The notes beneath the pieces are model-generated. The model worked only from the letters and a program-made list of their open reading frames with translations. It did not search any database and was not told the origin of the DNA. This document shows positions 8,397 through 17,476 of a DNA stretch of 64,000 bases, in pieces. A program made the position numbers and the translations under genes. The stretch is from Pontibacter populi (GTDB lineage Bacteria; Bacteroidota; Bacteroidia; Cytophagales; Hymenobacteraceae). Location: the NCBI RefSeq assembly GCF_019336435.1, contig NZ_JAHWXQ010000002.1, positions 124,001 through 188,000 of the forward strand, in the 5' to 3' direction. Within the stretch, counting starts at the first letter, position 1. Every line of letters begins with the position of its first letter.

Positions 8397-9977
8397 ATGC
8401 ACCTCCGGATTAAGCAGCTGGCAAGTATAGTTTCGCTTGGTTTTTTACTGAGCGGATGCGCCGATGATGACTTTTTCCAGGAGGATGCACGCATTGCCAG
8501 GGATGCTCCTGCTGACAGTGTTTGGGTAACCGCAGGGCGGCATTATAAGCGTAGCTGGCTGCACCGTTTTTTCTGGGGCGACCATTACCGCGAACTTTGG
8601 TCGGAGCCAGTAAAAGTGCCTGTTTTTGATATGAAACAAATACAGGGCGGACTTACCTTTTCAGAGAAAGGTGGTGGCTACCAGAGTCTTAGTTTTGAGC
8701 TGGTAGATTCGCTGGGCAGGAAGTACGCGCTGCGCTCGATCGATAAAGATCCCGTGGAGGTGCTCTACGATTTCTGGAAATCGACTTTTGTCACCAACAT
8801 ACTCCGCGACCAGACTTCTGCTGCCAACCCGTATGGTGCCCTGATCATTCCTAAACTTGCCGAAGCAGCAGGTGTTTACCACACAAATCCTAAGCTATAC
8901 TATGTAGCTAAAAACGACTCCAGTTTTGGGCAATACAGCCGCATGGCACAGGGCAAGCTTTTCCTGCTGGAAGAAAAATACAAATCAGTTGCAGACAGAA
9001 AACCACACATGCAACATGTGGCTGGGTTTGATGATTCGGAAGATGTACTAAAACTTCGCTTTAACACCAACACACACCACTTTAAACAGGAAGCTTTTGC
9101 ACGCGCCCGCCTGCTGGATCTGTTAGTTGGTGACTGGGACCGGCACAAAGGACAATGGGACTGGGCTATAGTTAAGCAGGGACCTGAGATCTTTTTCGAG
9201 CCTATTCCGAAAGACCGTGACCAGGTTTTCCTGAAGATGGATGACGGTGTAGTACCCTTTATAGCGACCAGTAAATTTTTAGCCCGCAAATTGCAAACGT
9301 TCAACCATAAATTTACGGATGTAAAAGCGCTGACTATAAATGCCACATTTATAGACGAACGGCTTCTGAACGAACTTACTGCTGACGACTGGCAACGCAT
9401 CGCCGGAGAAGTGCAACAGGATGTAACCGATAAAGTAATCGAAGATGCTGTGAAAGATCTGCCCCAACCTATCTACAAACTTATAGGAAAAGAAATAACT
9501 GATAAGCTGAAAAACCGGCGGGATATGCTACCTGAGGCAGCTCAGGAAATGTATGAAATTCTGGCCAGGGAAGTAACTATAGCCGGCTCTGATATGGAAG
9601 AAGAATTTATAGTAAAACGGCTGGATGATACCAGTACCGAAGTAACTATAAACCGGCCTCAGTCAACTATAGCACCGGCACGCCAACTGTACCAACGCGT
9701 ATTCTATACCTCAGAAACTAAGCTCATCACATTACACGGACTTGCCGGTGAAGATACATTTATAGTGGAAGGCAATGTAAACGATGCGATTCCGGTAAAA
9801 ATTTACGGCGGCCTTGGGGAAGATGAGATCACGGACAGATCTACTGTAAAAGGCAGAAAAAAAATGACAGAGATCTATGATACTGAACGCGGCAATGAAA
9901 TAGATTTCGGAACGGAAGCCAAAGACCGCACCACCCGCGACGTACGGGTTCATGCCTACGACCGGGAAGGAAACTGA
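8397..9977 (+). CDS. Lipoprotein with kinase-like GDWDRH motif, barrel domain absent
   Basis: 526 residues. The N-terminus is a lipoprotein signal peptide with lipobox LLSGC, cysteine near residue 21. The middle carries LVGDWDRHKGQWDW (about 240-253) and FEPIPKDRDQVF (about 267-278), spaced like the catalytic and metal-binding loops of HipA/PI4K-type kinase folds. From memory, longer Bacteroidota proteins have the same region joined to an outer-membrane barrel that starts just after a DRE..KYN motif; this protein stops at YDREGN, exactly there. It may be a barrel-less version or a truncation, since an 8-nt repeat tract and a MITE-like element begin right after the stop. Enzymatic activity is not shown. 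It likely shares a transcript with pgi. Confidence 0.7.
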   Translation: MHLRIKQLASIVSLGFLLSGCADDDFFQEDARIARDAPADSVWVTAGRHYKRSWLHRFFWGDHYRELWSEPVKVPVFDMKQIQGGLTFSEKGGGYQSLSFELVDSLGRKYALRSIDKDPVEVLYDFWKSTFVTNILRDQTSAANPYGALIIPKLAEAAGVYHTNPKLYYVAKNDSSFGQYSRMAQGKLFLLEEKYKSVADRKPHMQHVAGFDDSEDVLKLRFNTNTHHFKQEAFARARLLDLLVGDWDRHKGQWDWAIVKQGPEIFFEPIPKDRDQVFLKMDDGVVPFIATSKFLARKLQTFNHKFTDVKALTINATFIDERLLNELTADDWQRIAGEVQQDVTDKVIEDAVKDLPQPIYKLIGKEITDKLKNRRDMLPEAAQEMYEILAREVTIAGSDMEEEFIVKRLDDTSTEVTINRPQSTIAPARQLYQRVFYTSETKLITLHGLAGEDTFIVEGNVNDAIPVKIYGGLGEDEITDRSTVKGRKKMTEIYDTERGNEIDFGTEAKDRTTRDVRVHAYDREGN

Positions 9978-10000
9978 TGCTGCGGAGCAGCAAGGTTGGA

Positions 10001-10020
10001 AGTTTAGGAGTTAGAGAGTT
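10001..10020. repeat. Short GTT-type octamer tract
   Basis: agtttagg agttagag agtt: two and a half units of the GTT-type 8-nt repeat, placed 23 bp after a stop codon as at other loci in the window. Confidence 0.6.
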
Positions 10021-10027
10021 GATTTTC

Positions 10028-10441
10028 GCCCTCGCTCGCGTCCCGCGAGTGTGAGCTTTTAAGCGGACTCTGGCCGCGCCACCTTAAAGTTATAGTTCAG
10101 AAACAACGAACAGTTTTCACCGGTTGCTCTTTCGTACTTCTTAGTCCGAAAGCACTCTGCCGGGGATTTCCTAATCCCCATATTACGGGCAACGCGGATT
10201 AAGAAATCCGCTTCAGGTATAGTTCCGGACAAAGATGTCCTGAACAGCGAAAAAGAGCAAATGAAGAGAGCCTTTACCAAACTATAGGCTCTGTTCTTTT
10301 AAGCAAAGCCAGTTGCAAACTGGCCGCCAATCCTAACCACAAGTTACGCTAAAGCTAAACCTGCGGCATGAAACGTCAACTATAGCTTAACGCGGCCGGA
10401 GTCCGCATGATAACGCACACTCGCGGGACGCGAGCGAGGGC
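10028..10441. mobile_element. MITE-like element, 414 bp with 51-bp terminal inverted repeats
   Basis: The outer 51 bases at 10028-10078 and 10391-10441 are inverted copies matching at 45 of 51 positions; the outer 26 are identical, beginning gccctcgctcgcgtcccg. Between them lie consecutive short hairpins with AAGA or TCCT loops: ggggatt-tcct-aatcccc (near 10175), gcggatt-aaga-aatccgc (near 10195), gttccggaca-aaga-tgtcctgaac (near 10221), and gccagtt-gca-aactggc (near 10310). No transposase is encoded. A 73-codon minus-strand frame (10059-10280, TTG start) spans the left half; I do not call it a gene. No clear target-site duplication is visible. Confidence 0.75.
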
Positions 10442-10476
10442 ATTGGTTAGATATCAAAAAAATAAATTATAATTCC

Positions 10477-11544
10477 CTACTTCGCCTTCTGCAACATTTT
10501 AAGCACTAATTCTTCTGTACCAGACAAGTATTCATTTTTGGATTTGCTGGCATCGTGAGTACGCAGGTAGTTCAGTAATTTATCTTCTCTGAACAGGTTT
10601 ACTACTTCGGGATGGATGTAATATTTGCTGCACACGCTGGGTGTGTTTCCCAAGCCTTTGGCTACATCTTTTACAGCTTCCTTTATAGCTTTTTCCTTTT
10701 CTAATTCCGGGTTTACTTCCAGCACGTTCTCCAGGCATTTAACCATGCTCACCGAGCCGCCCCAGGTACGAATGTCTTTGGCTGTAAATGGTTGGGCAGT
10801 GGCTTCACGCAGGTACTCATTCACGTCTCCGGATTCCAAAACCTGTCGTTCGCCATTCTCGTCGTAATACTGGAACAGATCATACCCAGGAATATCCTTG
10901 CACTTTTTTACAAGCTGTGCCAGCCGGCGGTCTTTCAGGTCAATGTCGTGCTCCACTCCTTTCTTGCCCCTGAATGTAAATTTCACCTGGCTTCCGTTTA
11001 TCTTCACATGGCGGTCGCGCATCGTGGTAAGCCCATACGAGTCGTTAGATTTAGCGTACTGCCTGTTCCCTATCCGGATCATAGCGTTGTCCATAATAGC
11101 CAAAACCAGGGCCGTTACTTTTCTGCGATCCAGGTGTTTGGATTGTATATCTTTTTTGATTTGTTCGCGCAGTTTGGGCAACGCCTTTCCGAACGAAAGC
11201 ATTCTGCCAAACTTGGTGTTGTTACGGGCTTTTTGCCACTCCGGGTGGTAGAGGTATTGTTTGCGCTTTTTGGCATCGCGGCCGGTCGCCTGCAAATGTC
11301 CTTTAGCCTGCGGGCAGATCCAGACATCGGTCCAGGCCGGTGGTATTACGAGTTTGTTAATACGCTCCAGTACCTTTTCATCGGTAATGCGCTCGCCTTT
11401 GGCGTTCAGGTACTGGTATCCTTTGCCTGTTTTTTTTCGGGTTATGCCCGATTTTTCATCGCTTGTATATCGCAATCCTGCTTTTTCTGCCGACTTGGCC
11501 GGGTCACCGTGCAGCTCGTGTATCTCGTTCTTCTTTGCCATCAA
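10477..11544 (-). CDS. DNA topoisomerase IB (poxvirus/Deinococcus-type)
   Basis: Relaxes supercoils by a 3'-phosphotyrosyl nick without ATP. 355 residues, the compact bacterial TopIB form. The N-terminal DNA-binding lobe covers about 20-130. Catalytic elements: R157 in MIRIGN, the lysine loop FRGKKG at 191-196, R259 in KDIRTWGG, and the nucleophile, most likely Y309 in SKYYIHPEV. The start is the ATG at 11544; the next codon is also ATG (11541) and could be used. No TATAGTT site lies inside the gene, unusual for this window, and it sits next to a MITE-like element, so acquisition is possible but unproven. Confidence 0.9.
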   Translation of the reverse strand: MMAKKNEIHELHGDPAKSAEKAGLRYTSDEKSGITRKKTGKGYQYLNAKGERITDEKVLERINKLVIPPAWTDVWICPQAKGHLQATGRDAKKRKQYLYHPEWQKARNNTKFGRMLSFGKALPKLREQIKKDIQSKHLDRRKVTALVLAIMDNAMIRIGNRQYAKSNDSYGLTTMRDRHVKINGSQVKFTFRGKKGVEHDIDLKDRRLAQLVKKCKDIPGYDLFQYYDENGERQVLESGDVNEYLREATAQPFTAKDIRTWGGSVSMVKCLENVLEVNPELEKEKAIKEAVKDVAKGLGNTPSVCSKYYIHPEVVNLFREDKLLNYLRTHDASKSKNEYLSGTEELVLKMLQKAK

Positions 11545-11668
11545 TCGTTCATTACCTGCACTTCATACTACAGTTAAACCTAAAAGTTGTAGCAGATAAC
11601 TATAGTTTATGCTATACTTTGCGCTACACCTGTTAATTTGCAGACGCTAACTATAATCTTTACCAACC

Positions 11669-12073
11669 ATGCATAAAAATATATCTTACCTGTATGCTTT
11701 TTACGGTGCTTTCCTGATCGGGTGTGGTGCAGTAGCCGTTGACATTGCCGGGGAGCAAGCTAATACAGCGCTCATAACAGGGGGCATAGGCGGATTTATA
11801 GCCCTCACGGCGGGCCATTTTTTAAAGCGCGGCAAACGCTGGGCCTTTATAGTTGGTGCCTCCGAAGCTGGTTTACTGACCTTACTGCTGGGCTGGCGCG
11901 CAGGCACTTACTTTATCCGGTTACTGAATATGGTGCAGGAAAGCGGAAACGCAACTACCACAGAAACAGCAGGTATGGCCTTTTTGCTGACAACCGCCAT
12001 GCTTATCATCTCACTTTTAACCCTCACGGTTTCCGTGATGTTTGCCAAACAGGTATTGGTCGATACAAAGTAG
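11669..12073 (+). CDS. Small integral membrane protein of unknown function
   Basis: 134 residues with four hydrophobic segments at about 7-27, 35-50, 58-76 and 105-127, separated by short polar loops with HFLKRGKR in the middle. The glycine-rich YGAFLIGCGAVAVDIAG opening is a little like TMEM14-type proteins, but I cannot assign a family. It is preceded by two TATAGTT motifs (near 11600 and 11650). The M16 protease follows 83 bp downstream on the same strand. Confidence 0.65.
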   Translation: MHKNISYLYAFYGAFLIGCGAVAVDIAGEQANTALITGGIGGFIALTAGHFLKRGKRWAFIVGASEAGLLTLLLGWRAGTYFIRLLNMVQESGNATTTETAGMAFLLTTAMLIISLLTLTVSVMFAKQVLVDTK

Positions 12074-12156
12074 GCATTGGTCTAGTTTGCTGTAGCAGAT
12101 TAAACCTGAAATACCTATATTAGTCAAAGCTAATAATCACAAATTAAACTAACTAT

Positions 12157-15006
12157 ATGCTACAGAAAATTGGCTTGAGCATTGTTCTGACAGCCAGCGT
12201 TATAGGCGCTGCCGATGCACAAACTAAGCTCGTAGAGAAAGTAACCAAAAAAGGCGACGAGCTGGTTATTCCTTACGAGAAGTATAAACTATCCAACGGT
12301 CTTACCCTGATCGTGCACGAAGACCACTCCGACCCTGTGGTACACGTGGATGTTACCTACCACGTTGGCTCGGCCCGCGAAGAAGTTGGCAAGTCTGGTT
12401 TCGCGCACTTTTTTGAGCATATGATGTTCCAGGGTTCCGATAACGTAGCCGATGAAGAACACTTCAAGATCGTTTCGGATGCAGGTGGTACGTTGAACGG
12501 TACAACCAACCGCGACAGAACAAACTATTTCGAAACAGTACCAAGCAACCAGTTAGAGACAGCGCTTTGGCTGGAAGCGGACCGTATGGGCTTTCTGCTG
12601 GATGCTGTTACACAAAAGAAATTTGAAGTACAGCGCGAAACTGTAAAGAACGAGCGTGGCCAGAACTACGATAACCGCCCGTACGGTTTAGTATACGAAC
12701 TGACTTCTAAAAACCTTTACGATTACGGTCACCCTTATTCCTGGACAACGATAGGTTACCTGGAAGATCTGAACCGTGTAAACGTAAACGACCTAAAGAA
12801 CTTCTTCCTTAGATGGTATGGCCCGAACAACGCAACTATAACTGTTGGTGGCGATGTAAAACCTGCCGATGTAGTAAAGCTGGTTGAGAAATATTTTGGT
12901 TCTATTCCTGCCGGCCCTGCAGTTGAGGACATGAAGCCAATGGTAGCTAAGCTGGAGAAAGACCGTTACATTTCTTACGAAGATAACGTGCGTTTCCCAA
13001 TGCTGCGCATGACGTTCCCGACGCCTGAGTCAGGTCACAAAGATGAGGCTGCGCTAGATGTTTTAGCTGAGATCATCGGACAGGGCAAAAACTCTATCTT
13101 CTATAAAAACATGGTAAAAGAGCAGAAAGCGTTACAGGCCTCTGCTTCTAATTCTACCTCTGAGTTAGCCGGCGAGTTTGGTATTACCGTAATGGCATTC
13201 CCGAACAATAACCTGGCAGCTTCTGAAGCACTTGTTCGCAAGTCAATCGGTGAGTTCGAAACCCGTGGCGTTACAGAAGATGATCTGCAGCGTTACAAAG
13301 CCTCAGCAGAATCAAACCTCATCAACAGACTGGCAAGTGTGAGCGGAAAAGTTTCGCAGCTGGCGTCTTTCGAAACGTTTGAGAATAACCCGAACTATAT
13401 CCAGGAAGCCCTGCGCCGCATACAGGCTGTTACCAAAGAAGATGTAAATCGTGTTTACAACCAATACATTAAAGGTAAGCCAGCTGTAATTCTAAGCGTA
13501 GTGCCTAAAGGCAAGTCTGACCTTATCGCAAAAGCTGACAACTATACTGTTGATACCAAAAAATCGGTAGCAATGGCCCAGGAGTACGGTAACCTGAAGT
13601 ATACAAAAGCGGTTGACTCTTTCGACAGAAGCAAGCGCCCTACTGCAGGCCAGGCAACTGCCGTTACGGTTCCTAACTACTATACTACCAAGTTCAAGAA
13701 CGGCCTGGAGATTATCGGTACTAAATCTGATGAGATTCCAACGGTAACGCTACAGTTAACGATACAGGGCGGTCACAGACTATCTGCTGCCAACCCTGGT
13801 AAAGCTGGTATCGCGTCGCTTACAGCTTCCATGCTGAACGAGGACACTGAGAACTATACCTCAGAAGAATTCAGCAGCGGACTGGACAAACTGGGTAGCT
13901 CTATCCGTATAGGTTCAGGTTCTGAAGATACTTACGTTATTGTTCAGTCCCTGAAGAAAAACCTGGATAAGACACTTGCGCTGTTAGAAGAGCGTATGTT
14001 CCGTCCGAAGTTTGCGCAGGATGATTTCGATCGTCTAAAGAAGCAGCAATTGGAAGGTATAGCTAACCAGTCTACACAGCCAACAGCAATTGCTAACAAT
14101 GTATACTATAAACTGCTTTACGGCGAAGGTCACATCGAGGCTATCTCTACTTCTGGTACTGCTGAAACAGTAAACAGCATCACGCTGGACGATGTGAAGC
14201 AGTTCTACAAAGCAAGCTTCTCTCCTTCTGTTTCTAATTTGGTTGTGGTGGGCGATATATCAGAAAAAGATATACTTGGCAAACTTGACTTCCTTAAAAA
14301 GTGGGAAAAGAAAAAGGTAACTATGCCTGCTGATGTAAAAGCACCTGCTATTGCTAAAACAAGGTTATACTTTGTAGATAAGCCAGGCGCAGCACAATCT
14401 GAGATCCGTATTGGTTACGTAGCTATGCCTTACGATGCAACCGGCGAATACTATAAAACAAACCTGATGAACTTTGCTTTGGGTGGTGCATTTAACAGCC
14501 GCATCAACCTTAACCTGCGCGAAGATAAAGGGTATACGTATGGTGCTCGTTCAAATTATGCAGGCACCAAATATGCAGGTCCGTTCACTGCAATGGCAGG
14601 GGTGCGTGCCGACGCAACTGCCGCTTCAGTTGTTGAATTCATGAAGGAGATCAACGATTTCAGAACTAAAGGAATTACAGAAGCGGAGCTACAGTTCATG
14701 AAGAACTCTATCGGCCAGTCTGATGCCCGTAAGTATGAAACACCAGGTCAGAAAGCCGGCTTCCTAGGTCGTATCATTGAATATGATCTGAAGAAGGATT
14801 ACGTGAACAAGCAGACTTCTATCCTGAACAATATTACCAAGAAAGAGATAGATGCTTTAGCATCAAAGCACCTGCCTGCCGACAATATGCACATTGTAGT
14901 TGTTGGTGACAAAAAAACAGTAATGGCAGAACTTCAGAAACTGAATTACGAAATAGTTGAGCTTGATGCCAATGGTAACCCGGTAGGGACATCATCCGTA
15001 AAATAA
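12157..15006 (+). CDS. M16 family zinc metallopeptidase (pitrilysin type, two-lobed)
   Basis: Secreted or periplasmic zinc peptidase of 949 residues with two M16 halves in one chain. A signal peptide occupies about residues 1-22 (cut after IGAADA). The inverted zinc motif HXXEH is H84-FF-E87-H88, followed by the third ligand region VKNERGQNYDNRPYG near 168-182. The second, inactive half starts near residue 510 and contains the R..Y signature NLREDKGYTYGARS near 786. Such proteins degrade peptides in the periplasm; the substrate is unknown. A strong terminator follows and the M48 protease gene starts 180 bp later. Confidence 0.92.
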   Translation: MLQKIGLSIVLTASVIGAADAQTKLVEKVTKKGDELVIPYEKYKLSNGLTLIVHEDHSDPVVHVDVTYHVGSAREEVGKSGFAHFFEHMMFQGSDNVADEEHFKIVSDAGGTLNGTTNRDRTNYFETVPSNQLETALWLEADRMGFLLDAVTQKKFEVQRETVKNERGQNYDNRPYGLVYELTSKNLYDYGHPYSWTTIGYLEDLNRVNVNDLKNFFLRWYGPNNATITVGGDVKPADVVKLVEKYFGSIPAGPAVEDMKPMVAKLEKDRYISYEDNVRFPMLRMTFPTPESGHKDEAALDVLAEIIGQGKNSIFYKNMVKEQKALQASASNSTSELAGEFGITVMAFPNNNLAASEALVRKSIGEFETRGVTEDDLQRYKASAESNLINRLASVSGKVSQLASFETFENNPNYIQEALRRIQAVTKEDVNRVYNQYIKGKPAVILSVVPKGKSDLIAKADNYTVDTKKSVAMAQEYGNLKYTKAVDSFDRSKRPTAGQATAVTVPNYYTTKFKNGLEIIGTKSDEIPTVTLQLTIQGGHRLSAANPGKAGIASLTASMLNEDTENYTSEEFSSGLDKLGSSIRIGSGSEDTYVIVQSLKKNLDKTLALLEERMFRPKFAQDDFDRLKKQQLEGIANQSTQPTAIANNVYYKLLYGEGHIEAISTSGTAETVNSITLDDVKQFYKASFSPSVSNLVVVGDISEKDILGKLDFLKKWEKKKVTMPADVKAPAIAKTRLYFVDKPGAAQSEIRIGYVAMPYDATGEYYKTNLMNFALGGAFNSRINLNLREDKGYTYGARSNYAGTKYAGPFTAMAGVRADATAASVVEFMKEINDFRTKGITEAELQFMKNSIGQSDARKYETPGQKAGFLGRIIEYDLKKDYVNKQTSILNNITKKEIDALASKHLPADNMHIVVVGDKKTVMAELQKLNYEIVELDANGNPVGTSSVK

Positions 15007-15023
15007 GCCATACTACACACTGG

Positions 15024-15054
15024 AAAGCCCCTGATAACCTCAGGGGCTTTTTTT
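15024..15054 (+). terminator. Terminator after the M16 protease
   Basis: Arms AAAGCCCCTG and CAGGGGCTTT (with small mispair) around GATAACCT, followed by seven T. Confidence 0.85.
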
Positions 15055-15189
15055 GCACTATAGTTTAGGTGCCCTACTATATTTTTTTGCAACCTCTTAC
15101 ACCAGCGTATGCGTAAAGGGGCTACGTCTGCGTTTTTAAGGCACAGACTTTGTAGTGCGTTTGCACTATATACAACAAACATATTATAC

Positions 15190-16011
15190 ATGAAGCTTAA
15201 AAAATCTTTACTTACCCTTGGCCTGGCTATTGCCAGTACCTTTACCCTTTATAGTTGCGGCGACGATGGTGTTGTGCTGTTCTCGATTGAAGACGATGTG
15301 AACCTGGGTAACCAGGTGGCCCACCAGGTAGATTCTACTTACAAAGCGCAAGGAAAATTACTTGAACGCAATGCTGCTAACCAGCAGGCATATACCTACA
15401 TGGACCGCATCGTGAACCGTGTGCTTAATTCCGGTGAAGTGCAGTACCGCCAGGAATTTACATGGGACGTGAAAATCATTAAAGATGATGAGCAACTAAA
15501 CGCTTTTGCCACTCCGGGCGGACATATCTATGTATTTACAGGCCTGATAAAATACCTGAGCGAAGAAGACCATTTTGCCGGTGTAATCGCCCATGAAATT
15601 GCCCACGCTGATCATCGCCATAGCGTTAAGCAACTGCAGCGCCAGTATGGCATAAACCTGTTACTTTCAATCGCTCTTGGTAACAACCCTAGTGCTTTAA
15701 AAGAGATTGCAGGTCAGCTTTCGGGTACGCTGGCAGGCTTAAAATTTAGCCGCGATGCCGAAACAGAAGCAGATAATTATTCTGTAGAATACCTGGGTGG
15801 CACCAAGTATTATGCCTGCGACGGAGCAGCCGGCTTCTTTATAAAGATGAACGAAGAAGCAGCGCAGGGCACACCTCCGGAATTCCTAAGCACACACCCG
15901 AACCCAGAAAACCGCGTAGAGAACATTCAGCAGAAAGCAAAAGATGAAGGCTGCAGCGTAACTTCTGGTCCTGATAACGATTTTACAGCATTAAAAAATG
16001 CGCTGAGATAA
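15190..16011 (+). CDS. M48 family metalloprotease, lipoprotein
   Basis: Zinc protease of the BepA/LoiP-like M48 group, probably on the outer-membrane periplasmic face. From the ATG at 15190 the N-terminus is a lipoprotein signal with Cys23 (TLYSCGDDG). The zinc motif is H135-E136-IA-H139 (AHEIAHADHRHS), and the downstream glutamate ligand is in SRDAETEADNYS near residue 190. An upstream in-frame ATG at 15109 would add 27 residues that bury the signal peptide, so it is rejected. Members help with outer-membrane protein quality control; here that is inference. A terminator follows directly. Confidence 0.9.
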   Translation: MKLKKSLLTLGLAIASTFTLYSCGDDGVVLFSIEDDVNLGNQVAHQVDSTYKAQGKLLERNAANQQAYTYMDRIVNRVLNSGEVQYRQEFTWDVKIIKDDEQLNAFATPGGHIYVFTGLIKYLSEEDHFAGVIAHEIAHADHRHSVKQLQRQYGINLLLSIALGNNPSALKEIAGQLSGTLAGLKFSRDAETEADNYSVEYLGGTKYYACDGAAGFFIKMNEEAAQGTPPEFLSTHPNPENRVENIQQKAKDEGCSVTSGPDNDFTALKNALR

Positions 16012-16018
16012 TAACCCG

Positions 16019-16047
16019 AAAGCCTGCAGACATCTGCAGGCTTTTTT
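16019..16047 (+). terminator. Terminator after the M48 protease
   Basis: AAGCCTGCAG-ACAT-CTGCAGGCTT followed by T6, directly after the stop codon and 13 bp before the next gene. Confidence 0.85.
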
Positions 16048-16059
16048 ATACTCCTGACT

Positions 16060-17202
16060 ATGAAGAATCTGAAACAAACTGGCGCCAAAGCCATTCTGAA
16101 AGCAGAAGAAAAAGTTGATATGCTTACGTTTAAGCTGAAACGTAAGCTGAACATGATGCAGGAGCTGCAGATAGTACCTTACCGCAGCTACGGCACTCCA
16201 ACCAGGCTGTATGTAAAAGGCCGCGTACTGAAAGATAAAGGAATCCGGCACTCCGAAGAGAATGATACGCTCTGGGAAAACCTGCTGAACATGTACCGCC
16301 GGTTCGAAACCGATGAAGTACCCAATGCACGCGTGCAGCTTTGCCTGAACAACCAGTTTCATGAGATTACCACGGATGCGGAAGGTTACTTTGTACTGAA
16401 CCTGGAACCCAAAACACCACTCGAATTACAGGACATCTGGCACACCATAGAACTAAAGCTAATTGATGCACCTGTTGAACTGACAGAAGAAGTAAAAGCT
16501 ACGGCGCATGTGCTGGTGCCTCCGCCTGATGCCGAATACGGTGTAATTTCTGATATAGACGATACGATCATGCGTACAGGCGCGACCAGCCTGCTCGAAA
16601 GCGGCCGAAATGTACTGTTGAATAATGCCCATACCCGCATTCCATTTCATGGGGTCTCGCAGTTCTACAAATCGTTGCAGTTAGGCCGGAATGGCAAGCG
16701 CAACAATCCGTTCTTTTATGTAAGCAGCAGCCCTTGGAACAATTACGATCTGCTGTACCATTTCCTGGAACTGAACGAAATACCCCAAGGCCCACTCCTG
16801 CTGCGCGACTTCGGGTTTGACGAAGATAAACTTGGTCACTCCGACCACATGAGCCATAAGTACAAGGAAATCGAGAACATCCTCATCACTTACCCAGAAC
16901 TTGACTTTATACTTATTGGCGATAGCGGACAGCAGGATGCAGCCATTTACAGCGAAGTGGTGAAGAACCACCCGGGCCGTATCATGGCTATTTACATTCG
17001 TGACGTGAACATTGAGAAACACACCCGTAAGGTTGTAGGCATTGCTGATGAGCTTAAAAAAGGCGGTGGAGACGTTGAAATGCTATTGGTAAAAGAAACC
17101 GCTGAAGCTGCTAAACACGCTGCAGGCAAAGGCTTTATCTTTGTGGAAGAAGTAAAAGAAGTAGAGAAAGAAGTGAAAGTAGACGCTGCTGGAGATAAAT
17201 AA
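16060..17202 (+). CDS. App1-type phosphatidate phosphatase domain protein
   Basis: 380 residues with the App1 catalytic domain (DUF2183/PF09949). The HAD-like DxDxT nucleophile motif is D165-I-D167-D-T169 in ISDIDDTIMRTG, and a second HAD motif is ILIGDSGQQDA near residue 288. The N-terminal 150 residues form a beta-rich region that often precedes App1 domains. Yeast App1 hydrolyses phosphatidate at endocytic sites; the bacterial substrate is unknown. The C-terminus is very charged (EEVKEVEKEVK). Cytosolic, no signal peptide. Confidence 0.82.
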   Translation: MKNLKQTGAKAILKAEEKVDMLTFKLKRKLNMMQELQIVPYRSYGTPTRLYVKGRVLKDKGIRHSEENDTLWENLLNMYRRFETDEVPNARVQLCLNNQFHEITTDAEGYFVLNLEPKTPLELQDIWHTIELKLIDAPVELTEEVKATAHVLVPPPDAEYGVISDIDDTIMRTGATSLLESGRNVLLNNAHTRIPFHGVSQFYKSLQLGRNGKRNNPFFYVSSSPWNNYDLLYHFLELNEIPQGPLLLRDFGFDEDKLGHSDHMSHKYKEIENILITYPELDFILIGDSGQQDAAIYSEVVKNHPGRIMAIYIRDVNIEKHTRKVVGIADELKKGGGDVEMLLVKETAEAAKHAAGKGFIFVEEVKEVEKEVKVDAAGDK

Positions 17203-17227
17203 TTTTATTGTCTAAGCTTATAATGGG

Positions 17228-17265
17228 AAGCCGTGAAATTATAAAACTATAGTTTCACGGCTTTT
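17228..17265 (+). terminator. Terminator with an embedded TATAGTT palindrome
   Basis: Arms AAGCCGTGAAA and TTTCACGGCTT with TTTT at the end. The 3' side of the loop is AAACTATAGTTT, so the iterated palindrome is part of the hairpin. Confidence 0.8.
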
Positions 17266-17476
17266 GCTATAGTTAGCCTTCTTCCTAAATTTACAAGCAG
17301 GTATTTTAAAAAATATTGCAGGGAGTTTCGGACGCAAAAGTTCGACATTACTAAACTATAGTTGCGTTTGTACTCGCTACTTCTGCAGATCTCTCGCAAA
17401 TACAGCATGCAATTGCCACAGCGTAACTATAGTTAGTGTGCTTTTGTTAGGTAACTGTACGCTGCCGTTTAGCATT

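Noticed and set aside
10059..10280. 73-codon minus-strand frame inside the MITE-like element
   Set aside because: TTG start, overlaps the terminal repeat and internal hairpins; more likely a by-product of the repeat, though noted in the element entry.
10792..11577. 261-codon plus-strand frame opposite topoisomerase IB
   Set aside because: Antisense shadow of a clear enzyme gene; hydrophobic scrambled composition.
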